A stretch of DNA of 64,000 nucleotides, taken from contig CAWBPA010000024.1 in the NCBI GenBank assembly GCA_963790545.1, forward strand, positions 682,001 to 746,000, given 5' to 3'. Positions within the stretch are counted from its first letter, which is position 1. The number at the start of each line of letters is the position of its first letter. Source of the DNA: DATBJG01 sp963790545 (GTDB lineage Bacteria > Acidobacteriota > Vicinamibacteria > Vicinamibacterales > JAMQPK01). The notes beneath the pieces are model-generated. The model did not search any database. It worked only from the letters and a program-made list of their open reading frames with translations, and was not told where the DNA came from. Both the position numbers and the translations under genes were made by a program. This document shows positions 44,303 through 53,237 of this stretch, in pieces.

Positions 44303-47055
44303 CGGCTCTCACCGGGCGTGCGTGCCGCGATGTCGCTGAACCAGTTGAGCACCAGATTGAGCGCGCCCGGCGACAATCCCCGATCGCTCCTCGGCACCAC
44401 AAACCAGGTACCATCCGGCGACACGTCATAGTTCGGGCCGTGGTCATCGGCATCAAAACGCGCCTCGAACAGCCGGCGCGGACGCCCGGCCGACAACGAA
44501 GCTCCTGCCACCACCGACACGGCCATGAGTTGGTCATCCTGGCGGTAGAACAGGTCGGGGCCGTCTCTCGCCCAGACGGGATCGACTCCGCCATCGGTAG
44601 AAATGAGCCACTTGGGTCCGGGGCCGGGAAACGGCTGGACGTACACTTCGTCGCGTCCAGATTCGTCGGAGACGTATGCGAGCCACTTGCCGTCGGGCGA
44701 GAAGCGTGGTGATCGCTCGTCGAAAGGCGTCAAGAGAAACGGCTCGGGATTGCCGTCCGCTCCAACGATCCAGATGTCCCGCTCGCCGCTGGGCTTTCGT
44801 TCGTGGAAGGCCAGGGCCGAGCGATCGCGGGTCCAGGAGAGAGGAAACTGCGGATTCGCGCCGGTTAGCGTGGGCGGCGTACCTGGGAGGAGGCCGGCCC
44901 CGACACTCGGCCAGGTGGTGACCGATGCCGCACTTGAGCCCTGAAGCAACGGCTGCGGGTTCCCGCTTTGCCCGAGTGGCATGGAGAAAAGATTCCAGGG
45001 TCCGGGCGCCGCGGACTGATACGCCAGTCGTGAGCCATCGGGCGCCCACACCGGAAACGCGCTCGTCCCACCCGTGGTGAAGCGCACCCTGGTGCCGCGT
45101 GTCACGTCGACCAGCCAGATGTCGCTGCCCGTCTCCGATGCCATCGTCACCGCGACTTGTCTTCCATCAGGAGACACGACCGGATGTTCGTATCCGCCGC
45201 GCGCTTCGAGCAGGGGTGTGGCTCGACCCTCTCGATCAACCCGCAATAAGGTCCGGCTGACCGGACCACCACTGGCGGGCATGTAAACGAGCGATCCGAC
45301 GTCGGCTGCAATCGCGAAGGGCGCTCCCCCGAACCGCGAGGTTTCAATCCGCTCGAGGAGCGGGATCGGCGCCGCATCGAGCGTGCCGGTGGACGCCTCG
45401 AAGCGGGTCGCGACCAGCCCGCCCGATTGCACGGAAACCAGATGCCCGGTCGGGAGAAACCGCGCGCCCTCGCCAATCACCCGCCCATTCCCGACAATCC
45501 GCCAATCGCGATCGGCCAGCGAGAGCAGCGCTGGTTGCCAGCCGTTGTCGCCAAGGACACTGAAGAGTACCTGGGTTCCGCCAGGCAAGATCTGCGGGTA
45601 TCCGTGCTCGCTCTCGCCCGGCCTCGGTTTCGTCAACTGTGCCGGTTCGCCACCATCGGCCGACACGGTCCACAGTCCTGACCCGGCCAACGTCGTTGCA
45701 AACACGATGCGGTCCCCGGCCCACGCCGCGCTCCACACAGGCGGGGTCTCGCAAATGGTGATCGGCACGCCACCAGCGAGCGAGATTTTCTTGAGAGCCC
45801 CATCGGCATAAAACGCGACCCAGCGGCCATCCGGTGAAAACAGTGGCGTGTTGGCTCCGACGGTCGTCGGCATGGGACGTGTGTCGAGCTCGTCGAGCCG
45901 CCGCAGGTAGAGCTGCGTCTGCCCTCCGCCGACGGCGGCGGCGTAAACGAGCTGTCTGCCATCGGGCGACAGCGCGATGGATGTATAGCGCCCTCGTTCC
46001 AGGGCCTGCCCGGGCGGCAGTTGAATCGTGACGCGGGTGAGTGCTGAGGACGGTGTGGCTCTCTGACTCAACCTCGTCACCACCCACACGCCAAAGGCCC
46101 CTAGAACAGCGGCCGCCAGGAGCGGCCACGCGCCTGGCCGCACGATCCACTCGCGCGGGCGCGCGGCCGAGAGGGCTTCAGCCGGCTCATCCAGCGGCTC
46201 ACTCAGGGTTTCATCAATCTCGATCCGCGCATCCGCGATGTCGTGCAATCTCAGCCGCGGTTCTTTCTGAAGGCAACGGCGAATGAGGCGCTGCATCTTC
46301 CGCGGCGCAGCCGTAGACAGTCCCGACCAATCGGGCTCCTCCCTGAGCACCGACGCGATCGTATCGGTGGCTGTGCGTCCATGGAACGCGCGACGGCCGG
46401 TGAGCATTTCGTAGAGCACACAGCCGAAGGCCCACACATCGGCACGGCGATCGACCGCATCGCCGCGGGCCTGCTCGGGGCTCATATACGCCGGGGTGCC
46501 CACGACCAACCCTGCCTCGGTGGGCGCGGTTGCAAACGTTGCGGATTCGCCCGACGGGGCCTGACTGTCGTCCGTCGAAACCATCTTTGCCAGCCCGAAA
46601 TCGAGGATCTTCACCATGCCCTGCGGCGTGATCATGATGTTTGCCGGCTTCAGGTCCCGGTGCACGATGCTCTGACCGTGGGCGGCCTCGAGGGCTTCAG
46701 CAATCTGTCTGAAAAGGGGCAGCGCCTCCCTCAACCCGATCGCCCCGCGTGCGATTCGGTCGCCGAGCGTCTCGCCACGTACCAGCTCCATCTCGAGGTA
46801 GTACATGTCGTCGATTTGTTCGAGTGCATGGATGCCGGCGATGTTCGGATGATTGAGCGATGCCAGCAGCCGCGCTTCTCGCGCGAGACGGGCCAGGCGA
46901 TCGGGATGCTTGGCAAACGCGTCTGGCAGGACCTTGACGGCTACTTCGCGGCCGAGTGTGCTGTCGAGTGCGCGATAGACGTCTCCCATGGCTCCCGCTC
47001 CCAGCAGCGCGAGAATCTCGAACCGGCCAAGACGAGCGCCCGGAGACAGCGGCAT
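44299..47055 (-). CDS. Ser/Thr protein kinase with PD40/TolB-like beta-propeller
   Basis: 918 residues from ATG 47055 (LSPGARLGRFEILALLGAG); the ORF's first 28 codons are non-conserved. Kinase domain residues ~10-280: LLGAGAMGDVYRALD, VAVKVLP, HRDLKPANIM, DFGLAKM and GTPAYMSPEQARGD. A single transmembrane helix (PLLAAAVLGAFGVWVVTRLS) follows, then a propeller of ~40-residue blades with SPDGRQLVYAA, APDGSRLAYQ and SPDGKWLAYVSDES. The architecture is typical of Acidobacteria. The periplasmic propeller probably senses a ligand or protein. Downstream SnoaL-like and barrel genes are coupled to it. Confidence 0.92.
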   Translation of the reverse strand: MPLSPGARLGRFEILALLGAGAMGDVYRALDSTLGREVAVKVLPDAFAKHPDRLARLAREARLLASLNHPNIAGIHALEQIDDMYYLEMELVRGETLGDRIARGAIGLREALPLFRQIAEALEAAHGQSIVHRDLKPANIMITPQGMVKILDFGLAKMVSTDDSQAPSGESATFATAPTEAGLVVGTPAYMSPEQARGDAVDRRADVWAFGCVLYEMLTGRRAFHGRTATDTIASVLREEPDWSGLSTAAPRKMQRLIRRCLQKEPRLRLHDIADARIEIDETLSEPLDEPAEALSAARPREWIVRPGAWPLLAAAVLGAFGVWVVTRLSQRATPSSALTRVTIQLPPGQALERGRYTSIALSPDGRQLVYAAAVGGGQTQLYLRRLDELDTRPMPTTVGANTPLFSPDGRWVAFYADGALKKISLAGGVPITICETPPVWSAAWAGDRIVFATTLAGSGLWTVSADGGEPAQLTKPRPGESEHGYPQILPGGTQVLFSVLGDNGWQPALLSLADRDWRIVGNGRVIGEGARFLPTGHLVSVQSGGLVATRFEASTGTLDAAPIPLLERIETSRFGGAPFAIAADVGSLVYMPASGGPVSRTLLRVDREGRATPLLEARGGYEHPVVSPDGRQVAVTMASETGSDIWLVDVTRGTRVRFTTGGTSAFPVWAPDGSRLAYQSAAPGPWNLFSMPLGQSGNPQPLLQGSSAASVTTWPSVGAGLLPGTPPTLTGANPQFPLSWTRDRSALAFHERKPSGERDIWIVGADGNPEPFLLTPFDERSPRFSPDGKWLAYVSDESGRDEVYVQPFPGPGPKWLISTDGGVDPVWARDGPDLFYRQDDQLMAVSVVAGASLSAGRPRRLFEARFDADDHGPNYDVSPDGTWFVVPRSDRGLSPGALNLVLNWFSDIAARTPGESR

Positions 47056-47219
47056 GGGATTTCGCCGAGAATTATACGTCTCGGGCGTCAACCCACCCAA
47101 CCCGATTGCCGTCACAATGACGACGAGAGAGAATCCCAATTACAACGCCGATTGACCGGGAGCCCTCGCACGTGAACGAAGCGCTCCCCCGAAGCGAGGC
47201 CCGGTGCTATAGTCCTGCT

Positions 47220-48014
47220 ATGCCTACTTCCCGCCGCGAGTTCGTCAGAATCGCGAGCGTGGCAACTGCCTGCGCCGCGCTGCCTACGCCGGCATTCGGT
47301 GCCAACGATCCAGCGCTCGGGCTCATCTTTCCGCCGAAGGACTACCCGATTCCGCCCGACGCCAGGCGTCTGTATCCAACCGGGGTCGAGTTCCTCGGTG
47401 ACGGTGTCGGCCTGCCCGGCGGCATGACGCTCGAGGGCTACGAGGAAGCCATCCCTCGCGTCGTGCCCGTAGCAGAGGCGCTGGTGAAGCGCGGGGCAAA
47501 GGTGATCTCGGTCTTCGGATCTTCGCTGACGTTCTACAAGGGCGCCAAGTTCAACGAGGATCTGACCCAGAAAGTCACCAAGGCGACAGGGGTGCCGGCC
47601 ACGACGCAGAGCAACGGACTCATCGACGGTTTGCGCACGGTCAACGCTCGCCGTGTGGCTGTGGCCACGGCGTACACCGACATCGTGACCGGTCGGCTGA
47701 AGGCATTCCTCGAGGAGCACGGCTTCGAGGTGACGTCCGCCAAAGGACTCGGCTACGAACGGATCCCCGAGGGCGCCGCGACGCAAGAAATCCTGTTCAA
47801 ACTCGGCGCCGACGCCTACGCCAACTCCAAGAAAGCCGACGCGCTCGTCGTTTCATGCGGCGCGTTGAGAACGCTCGATCTGATCGTTCCGCTCGAGAGC
47901 CTTATCAAGGTTCCGGTTGTGTCATCGACACCGCATGGCCTGATGAACGGCGTGCGGCTGCTCGGCGTCAACGCTCGCGTGCAGGGATTCGGCATCGTGT
48001 TCGCGCGAGCGTAG
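47220..48014 (+). CDS. Tat-exported arylmalonate decarboxylase / Asp-Glu racemase superfamily protein
   Basis: 264 residues from ATG 47220. The N-terminus PTSRREFVRIASVATACAAL is a twin-arginine signal (SRREF). The mature part follows arylmalonate decarboxylase: LGLIFPPKDYPIPPDARRLY, GSSLTFYKGAKFNEDL, RVAVATAYTDIV, VVSCGALRTLD and VPVVSSTPHGLMNG. The Cys in VSCG matches the single catalytic Cys of AMDase, while the N-terminal Cys of racemases is replaced by Ser. AMDase-type enzymes decarboxylate malonates or isomerise maleate; export is unusual. Its 5' neighbour, the kinase, is divergent. A TATAGT motif 7 bp before the ATG could be a -10 element. Confidence 0.8.
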   Translation: MPTSRREFVRIASVATACAALPTPAFGANDPALGLIFPPKDYPIPPDARRLYPTGVEFLGDGVGLPGGMTLEGYEEAIPRVVPVAEALVKRGAKVISVFGSSLTFYKGAKFNEDLTQKVTKATGVPATTQSNGLIDGLRTVNARRVAVATAYTDIVTGRLKAFLEEHGFEVTSAKGLGYERIPEGAATQEILFKLGADAYANSKKADALVVSCGALRTLDLIVPLESLIKVPVVSSTPHGLMNGVRLLGVNARVQGFGIVFARA

Positions 48015-48039
48015 CCGACCCATCGACGGTCACAAGAGC

Positions 48040-48215
48040 TCAAGAGAACCTCCCCACCTGTGTCTTCATAGTGCAGGTCTCCTGATCTTCTACCCTTCTG
48101 TTCCATCCCCTGAGCAATGCCACCCACGGTCACGATCACAACAAGAGGACAAGTGCAGCCAATCTCCTAACCTCGTGTTTCACAAAGTTAAGTCTCCTGA
48201 TCTTCTATTCTCCTG
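48040..48215. repeat. Direct-repeat gap (ctcctgatcttctac / ctcctgatcttctat)
   Basis: Two ~30-bp direct copies (tctcctgatcttctacccttctgttcc at ~48076; tctcctgatcttctattctcctgttcc at ~48192), each preceded by similar ggtctcc/aagtctcc text, lie between convergent genes. Two stretches of tctcctaacctcgtgt type text also recur. No gene seen. Confidence 0.65.
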
Positions 48216-48241
48216 TTCCCGAGAGACGATTACGACTCGTC

Positions 48242-50083
48242 TCACGGCGTGGCGGGTTGCCTCGACGCGAACTGCAGCTGAAAGAGCTTGTAGTAGATGC
48301 CGCGCGCCGCGAGCAGTTCCTGATGGGATCCCATCTCACGCAGCTGGCCGTGGTGCAGAACCAGAATCTTGTCCATGTCCTGAATGGTCGACAGGCGATG
48401 GGCAATGGCCAGCGTCGTACGCCCTGCCATCAGCACTCGCAGCGCATCACGGATGAGCAGCTCCGTTTCGGTGTCGATACTCGACGTCGCTTCGTCGAGG
48501 AGCAGGATGGCCGGATCGAAAGCTAAGGCCCGCGCAAACGACAAGAGCTGCTTCTGACCGACCGACAGCGTGGCACCCCGCTCGGCAACGGGCGTCTCGA
48601 ACCCCTGCGGGAGGGATTCAATGAACCGGTCGGCATGCACCGCTGCCGCGGCGCGCCGCACCCGCTCGTCGTCCAGATCCGTCCGACCGAGACGAATGTT
48701 GCTGGCGATCGTGCCGGAGAAGAGGTGCACATCCTGCAGCACGAGGCTGAAGAGTCCCCGCAGTGCCTGGAGATCCAGGTCACGCACGTCTACGCCGTCA
48801 ACCAGAATCCGGCCGCGACTGACGTCATAGAATCGAAGCAACAGGCTCATCAACGTTGTCTTGCCAGCGCCCGTCGCCCCGACGATCCCGACCCGCTGGC
48901 CCGGTTCGACCTCGAAACTGACGTCCCGCAGCACAGCGTGCCTCTCGTCGCTCGCTCCGTATCCAAACCACACATGGTCGAACACGATGTGTCCTGGGCC
49001 GCGGTGACGGTCGATCATTGCCGGTTGGCGCGTGGCAAGCCGCGTCCCGTCCGGCTCGCGTGACGCGCCGGCGCCTGGACTCGCGATGACAATCGGCGTG
49101 TCGAGCAGCGTGAAGATGCGTTCAGACGAGGCCATCGCAGACTGCAGAACGTTGAACTTCTCGGACATGTCGCTGATGGGCCGGAAGAAGCGCTGCGAAT
49201 ACTGGAGGAACGCCACGAGCGACCCCAGCGTCAACGTGCCCTCGAGCGTCCACCCACCCCCGAACCAGATGATCAGACCCGCCGCGAGCGCGCCGATGAG
49301 CTCGATCGCCGGATAGAAAACGGCGTAGTAGAAAATGGAGTCGATGTTTGCGTCGCGATGACTGCGGTTGATCGCGTCGAACCGGACGAAATTCTCAGAT
49401 TCGCGACGAAACAGTTGAACCGTCGCCATGCCGGTGATGTTTTCCTGCAGGAACGCATTGATGCGAGCGATCCAGGCGCGGACGGTTCTGTACGACTCGC
49501 GGACGTTCTTTCGAAACCACTGCGTGACCACCAGGATGAGCGGCAGGACCGAGAACGCCACGAGCGCCAGCCGCCAGTCCATGACGATGAGCACCACCAT
49601 GATCCCCACGAGCGTGAACATGTCTCCGAAGGCGGCGACCACGCCTGACGTGAATAAATCGTTCAGCACGTCCACATCTGTCGTGACCCGTGTCATCAGC
49701 CTGCCGACGGGGTTCCGGTCGTAGAATGCGACGTCGATTCGCTGCAGATGGCCGAAGATGCGCATGCGCAGGTCGAACATGATGCGCTGTCCCGTCATCT
49801 GCATCGTGTAGGTCTGAACGAATTCCAGCCCGAACGACGCGACGAGAATGACCAGGAACAACAGCGAGAGCCCCGCCATACCCGACAGATCGCCGCGGGC
49901 GATGTGTTCGTCGATGGCAATCTTCAGCAGATAGGGCTGCGCCAGCTGCAACGCCGACGCGCCAATGATCGCGGCCAGTGCCACCGCGACTTGCACGGTG
50001 TACGGTCGCAGGTAGCCCATCAGGCGCCGCATCAACCGCGCGTCGTAGGCCTTGCCAAGGACTTCTTCTTCGTGAAAAGACAT
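48242..50083 (-). CDS. ABC exporter subunit (MdlB-type), canonical Walker B
   Basis: 613 residues. Six-helix transmembrane domain (residues ~20-320) and nucleotide-binding domain: Walker A GATGAGKTTLM, signature LSVGQKQLL (Val in place of the second Gly of LSGGQ), Walker B LLLDEATSSID with catalytic Glu, and H-loop IAHRLSTI. This is a full half-transporter. The partner gene lies 41 bp upstream. In heterodimeric exporters one ATP site is degenerate; here the signature is non-canonical while the Walker B is intact, as expected for the subunit that lends its signature to the degenerate site. Substrate unknown (lipids, drugs or peptides). Confidence 0.92.
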   Translation of the reverse strand: MSFHEEEVLGKAYDARLMRRLMGYLRPYTVQVAVALAAIIGASALQLAQPYLLKIAIDEHIARGDLSGMAGLSLLFLVILVASFGLEFVQTYTMQMTGQRIMFDLRMRIFGHLQRIDVAFYDRNPVGRLMTRVTTDVDVLNDLFTSGVVAAFGDMFTLVGIMVVLIVMDWRLALVAFSVLPLILVVTQWFRKNVRESYRTVRAWIARINAFLQENITGMATVQLFRRESENFVRFDAINRSHRDANIDSIFYYAVFYPAIELIGALAAGLIIWFGGGWTLEGTLTLGSLVAFLQYSQRFFRPISDMSEKFNVLQSAMASSERIFTLLDTPIVIASPGAGASREPDGTRLATRQPAMIDRHRGPGHIVFDHVWFGYGASDERHAVLRDVSFEVEPGQRVGIVGATGAGKTTLMSLLLRFYDVSRGRILVDGVDVRDLDLQALRGLFSLVLQDVHLFSGTIASNIRLGRTDLDDERVRRAAAAVHADRFIESLPQGFETPVAERGATLSVGQKQLLSFARALAFDPAILLLDEATSSIDTETELLIRDALRVLMAGRTTLAIAHRLSTIQDMDKILVLHHGQLREMGSHQELLAARGIYYKLFQLQFASRQPATP

Positions 50084-50087
50084 ATCA

Positions 50088-50122
50088 TAGACTTAAGACT
50101 TCAGACTTCAGACTTCAGACTT
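50088..50122. repeat. Tandem 9-bp repeat (acttcagac) between ABC genes
   Basis: Four consecutive variants of gacttcaga/acttaagac fill the 41-bp gap between the two exporter genes. It could alter translation coupling. No other function is visible. Confidence 0.75.
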
Positions 50123-50124
50123 CT

Positions 50125-51909
50125 TTATGACGCCGCCAGCTCCTCTTCGAGCAGCTGCTTCTTGTAAAGCTCCGCGTACAGGCCATTCCGTTCGACGAGA
50201 TCCTCATGTCGACCACGTTCGATCAGGCGGCCTTGATCGAGCACGAGGATCTGATCGGCATCTCGAACGGTTGAAATCCGGTGCGCGATGATGAACGCCG
50301 TACGACCCTGGCGGACCGCGCGCAACCGCGCCAGAATCTCCTCTTCCGTATACGTATCCACAGCCGACAGGGCATCGTCCAGGATCAGAATCCTCGGATT
50401 GACGAACAGTGCGCGGGCGATTGCCGTGCGCTGCTTTTGGCCGCCAGACAACGTGATCCCGCGCTCGCCGACCATGGTGTCGTACCCTTTCGGAAACCCC
50501 GCGACATCCTTGTCCAGTCGCGCGACGGCCGAGGCGAGCTCGACCGACGTCTGCAAGGACGCTTCTGGCTGAATCGGCTCCGGACCCGAGAAGGGCCGTG
50601 AGCCGAACGCCACGTTGGCCCCGACCGTATCCGAGAACAGGAACGGCTCCTGGGGCACGAAGCCGATTGCGCCTCGAAGGACCGGCAGCGGAATTTCGCG
50701 AATATCGACGCCGTCGATGAACACAGTGCCAGGCGGTGGATCGTGAAGTCGTGGCAGCAGATTGACCAGCGTCGATTTCCCCGACCCGGTCAGTCCCACA
50801 ATCGCCACGGTCTGCCCGGCTTCGACCCTCGCCGAGATTCGATCGAGGACCACCCGCCCCCCGTACGCAAAGGTCAGGTTCCGGAACTCAACGTCTCCGC
50901 GAATCGTAGGCGCTGGCTGATCGGACTCCGGCGTTTGTGTCTCGTTGTCCGCTATCGCGGGAACTGTATCGAGCACCTCCAGCATGCGCTTCCACGACGC
51001 CATTCCACGCTGAAGCATGTTGCTCACCCAGCCAAAGGCAATCATCGGCCAGGACAGCATGGCCAGGTATCCATTGAAGGCCACCAGATCGCCAAGCGTG
51101 ATGCGCCCGCGGATCACCTCGCGACTTCCCAGCCAGAGGACCAGGAGTGCGGCAATCCCGAGAAACAGTCCCATGCTGGGGAAGAACATGCCCTGCAGCT
51201 GGATCAGACGCCGATTGCGGACGACGTATTCGTGATTGGTGTCGGCAAATCGTTCGAGCTCCGGCTGTTCCTGGCTGTAGGCTCGAATGACGCGCACACC
51301 GGCCAGCGATTCCTGCACGAGGGCGCTCATCTCGGACAGTTGCGCCTGAACCTGTTCAAACCCGCGATGAATGGCGCCGCCGAAAAACCGCGCCGCGACG
51401 GTGATGAACGGCAACGGAATCAACGCCACCAGGGTCAGCCACGCGTCAATTTGCACCATGAAGGCGACGGCAAAGAAGAACGTGAGGACCGTGTTTGCCG
51501 AATACATGACGGCCGGGCCAATCATCATGCGCACGGCGTTCAGATCGTTGGTCGCGCGCGACATGAGATCGCCGGTTCGCCGCGCCTGGTAGTACGCGAG
51601 TGGAAGCTCCTCCAGTTTCGCGAAGAAGTCATTGCGCAGGTCGTATTCAATATGACGTGACGCGCCAATCAGGATCCGGCGCATCAGGAAGCGAAAATAT
51701 CCCGCGACAATGGCAATGCCGACGAGCAGGGTGGCGTATTGAAACAGTTTGACGCGGGTCACGCCCTGCGTGAGGTCATCGACCGCGAACTTCTGGACGC
51801 GCGGCGCGAGCAGCGTGACGGTCGAGTTCACCAGGACGCAGGCAAGGCCAAGAAGAAACGCGCGCCGGTACCGAAGAAGGTATGGAAGCAGCCGCCGAAA
51901 GGGTCCCAC
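50125..51909 (-). CDS. ABC exporter subunit (MdlA-type), degenerate Walker B
   Basis: 594 residues. Transmembrane domain (residues ~15-320), then Walker A GLTGSGKSTLVNLLPR, signature LSGGQKQRTAIARAL, Walker B LILDDALSAVDT and H-loop IAHRISTV. The Walker B Glu is replaced by Asp (LDD), the mark of a degenerate site, so this subunit pairs with the 48242-50083 subunit, whose signature is LSVGQ. Together they should form one active and one degenerate ATP site, as in TM287/288-type exporters. It is the first gene of the operon. Confidence 0.92.
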   Translation of the reverse strand: MGPFRRLLPYLLRYRRAFLLGLACVLVNSTVTLLAPRVQKFAVDDLTQGVTRVKLFQYATLLVGIAIVAGYFRFLMRRILIGASRHIEYDLRNDFFAKLEELPLAYYQARRTGDLMSRATNDLNAVRMMIGPAVMYSANTVLTFFFAVAFMVQIDAWLTLVALIPLPFITVAARFFGGAIHRGFEQVQAQLSEMSALVQESLAGVRVIRAYSQEQPELERFADTNHEYVVRNRRLIQLQGMFFPSMGLFLGIAALLVLWLGSREVIRGRITLGDLVAFNGYLAMLSWPMIAFGWVSNMLQRGMASWKRMLEVLDTVPAIADNETQTPESDQPAPTIRGDVEFRNLTFAYGGRVVLDRISARVEAGQTVAIVGLTGSGKSTLVNLLPRLHDPPPGTVFIDGVDIREIPLPVLRGAIGFVPQEPFLFSDTVGANVAFGSRPFSGPEPIQPEASLQTSVELASAVARLDKDVAGFPKGYDTMVGERGITLSGGQKQRTAIARALFVNPRILILDDALSAVDTYTEEEILARLRAVRQGRTAFIIAHRISTVRDADQILVLDQGRLIERGRHEDLVERNGLYAELYKKQLLEEELAAS

Positions 51910-51997
51910 AACGACAATTGTAGCGCGGGCCGTTCAGGGCCCGGGTCGACACCAATAGAACGACGCCACCACGTCGGGGGCGTACGCGCAGTTGCCG

Positions 51998-52909
51998 CTA
52001 ATGGCGCGCGGGACTCCCAGCCGCCTGCTCGATGAGCGCAAGCTGTTCCTTGATGTGTCGCTGCGCGTCAGGCGACAACGGTCCAAGCGGCGCGCGCGAA
52101 GGACCGCCAATATAGCCAACCTGATCGAGCGCAAACTTCAGACCTGAGATCCCATGAACGGCACCCAGCAGACGCGCAAGCCCGGTCAATCGCTGCTGCA
52201 GTGCCCGGGCCTGATCGAAGAGTCGCTGCTGGACGAGCTCGTACAACTGGACGCACTGGTCGGGCAGCACGGCCGAAAGCGCGAGGACGCCCCCCGACGC
52301 TCCAACGGAAAGGGCTGCAAAAAATGTCGTGGCCGATCCGCCCAGCACTCGAAAGTCCTCGGGGGTCCGGGACACGAATTCTCCAAGTTGCGCGACGTCA
52401 CCACCCGATTCCTTGATGCCGATGATGTTCGGGTGCTCCGCCAGCCGGGCCACCGCGTCAGGCAACATGTTGACGCCCGTATACATCGTCACGTTGTACA
52501 AGAGCACCGGCACCGGCGAGACATCACTCACGGCTGTGTAGTGTCTGACGAGCGCGTCGGTATTCATGACGTTCTTGAAAAAAGAGGGGGTCCGTACCAG
52601 CACTGCATCCGCACCCAGTCGCGCCGCCCGTTGGGTGGCAGTGATGGTCGCCGCCGTCGATTCGCGGCCGGTGCCGGCAATGAGCAGCCGCCCGCTTGGG
52701 ACCGCTTCGCGAACGGCCGCGATGGCAACATCGGCCTCGTGATCCTCGAGCAGCGGAGCTTCGCCGTTCGAACCGAGGACCACAATCCCCGACAGCTTCG
52801 TCTGCATCCACTTGCTGACATTGCTCGCCAGGGCGCGCCGGTCGATGCCCTGATCGGTGAATGGGGTGGGAATCGGCGGGAAGACACCGTGGACATCCAT
52901 GGCCGTCAT
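51998..52909 (-). CDS. DapA-superfamily aldolase, 4-hydroxy-2-oxoglutarate aldolase (HOGA)-like
   Basis: 303 residues, TIM barrel of the dihydrodipicolinate synthase family. GSNGEAPLL (substrate carboxylate loop), LLYNVTMYTGVNM with the catalytic Tyr, and IGIKESGGD with the Schiff-base Lys are present. The Arg of true DapA (YNVPxRTG) is replaced by Tyr, and PNIIGIKESGGDVAQLGEFV plus YIGGPSRAPLGPLSP strongly resemble human HOGA1 (YYGGPCRAPL). It therefore probably cleaves 4-hydroxy-2-oxoglutarate to pyruvate and glyoxylate, in hydroxyproline-type catabolism. No hydroxyproline genes are adjacent. Confidence 0.82.
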   Translation of the reverse strand: MTAMDVHGVFPPIPTPFTDQGIDRRALASNVSKWMQTKLSGIVVLGSNGEAPLLEDHEADVAIAAVREAVPSGRLLIAGTGRESTAATITATQRAARLGADAVLVRTPSFFKNVMNTDALVRHYTAVSDVSPVPVLLYNVTMYTGVNMLPDAVARLAEHPNIIGIKESGGDVAQLGEFVSRTPEDFRVLGGSATTFFAALSVGASGGVLALSAVLPDQCVQLYELVQQRLFDQARALQQRLTGLARLLGAVHGISGLKFALDQVGYIGGPSRAPLGPLSPDAQRHIKEQLALIEQAAGSPARH

Positions 52910-53237
52910 GGTGTCACAAGGCTGTTTCGGATGACCAGATCATCATTCTTCAGACCATCGTCCTCGAGACCACCGTCCAGACCAGGGCTGGACCATGAAC
53001 GAGAACCTGTAAGTCATAGCTACCGAGCTACTTATGTGCTAATCTTACCGTGCCACCTTATCGGGCACCCTCGTGCAGTTCCTGGCCGAGCTGCGCGGGC
53101 TTCAGACCTGGCCCCTGCCGGCCGATAATGTCAATGGGGCGCCCTGTGACGCGATCGTCAACAGGACCGCTGCCAGGTCACGTCTTTTCGATTCCCCGCA
53201 CGCGGGAATCCAACAAGGGGACAGACGGAGAATGAAC
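52910..53237. other. Non-coding gap between the HOGA-like gene and a barrel gene
   Basis: About 328 bp. It holds repeats of gaccatcgtcctcgagaccacc, gaccaccgtccagacc, a tgctaatctt (-10-like) element and the hairpin cgattccccgcac / gcgggaatc (53189-53211) shortly before the barrel gene. The hairpin could regulate barrel translation. I see no gene and cannot assign a riboswitch family. Confidence 0.4.

Noticed and set aside
51998..52909. dapA (lysine biosynthesis)
   Set aside because: Catalytic-loop Arg is replaced and other blocks match HOGA, so the DapA label is not supported.
53189..53237. Riboswitch before the barrel gene
   Set aside because: Only one GC hairpin is visible; no conserved aptamer core is recognised.
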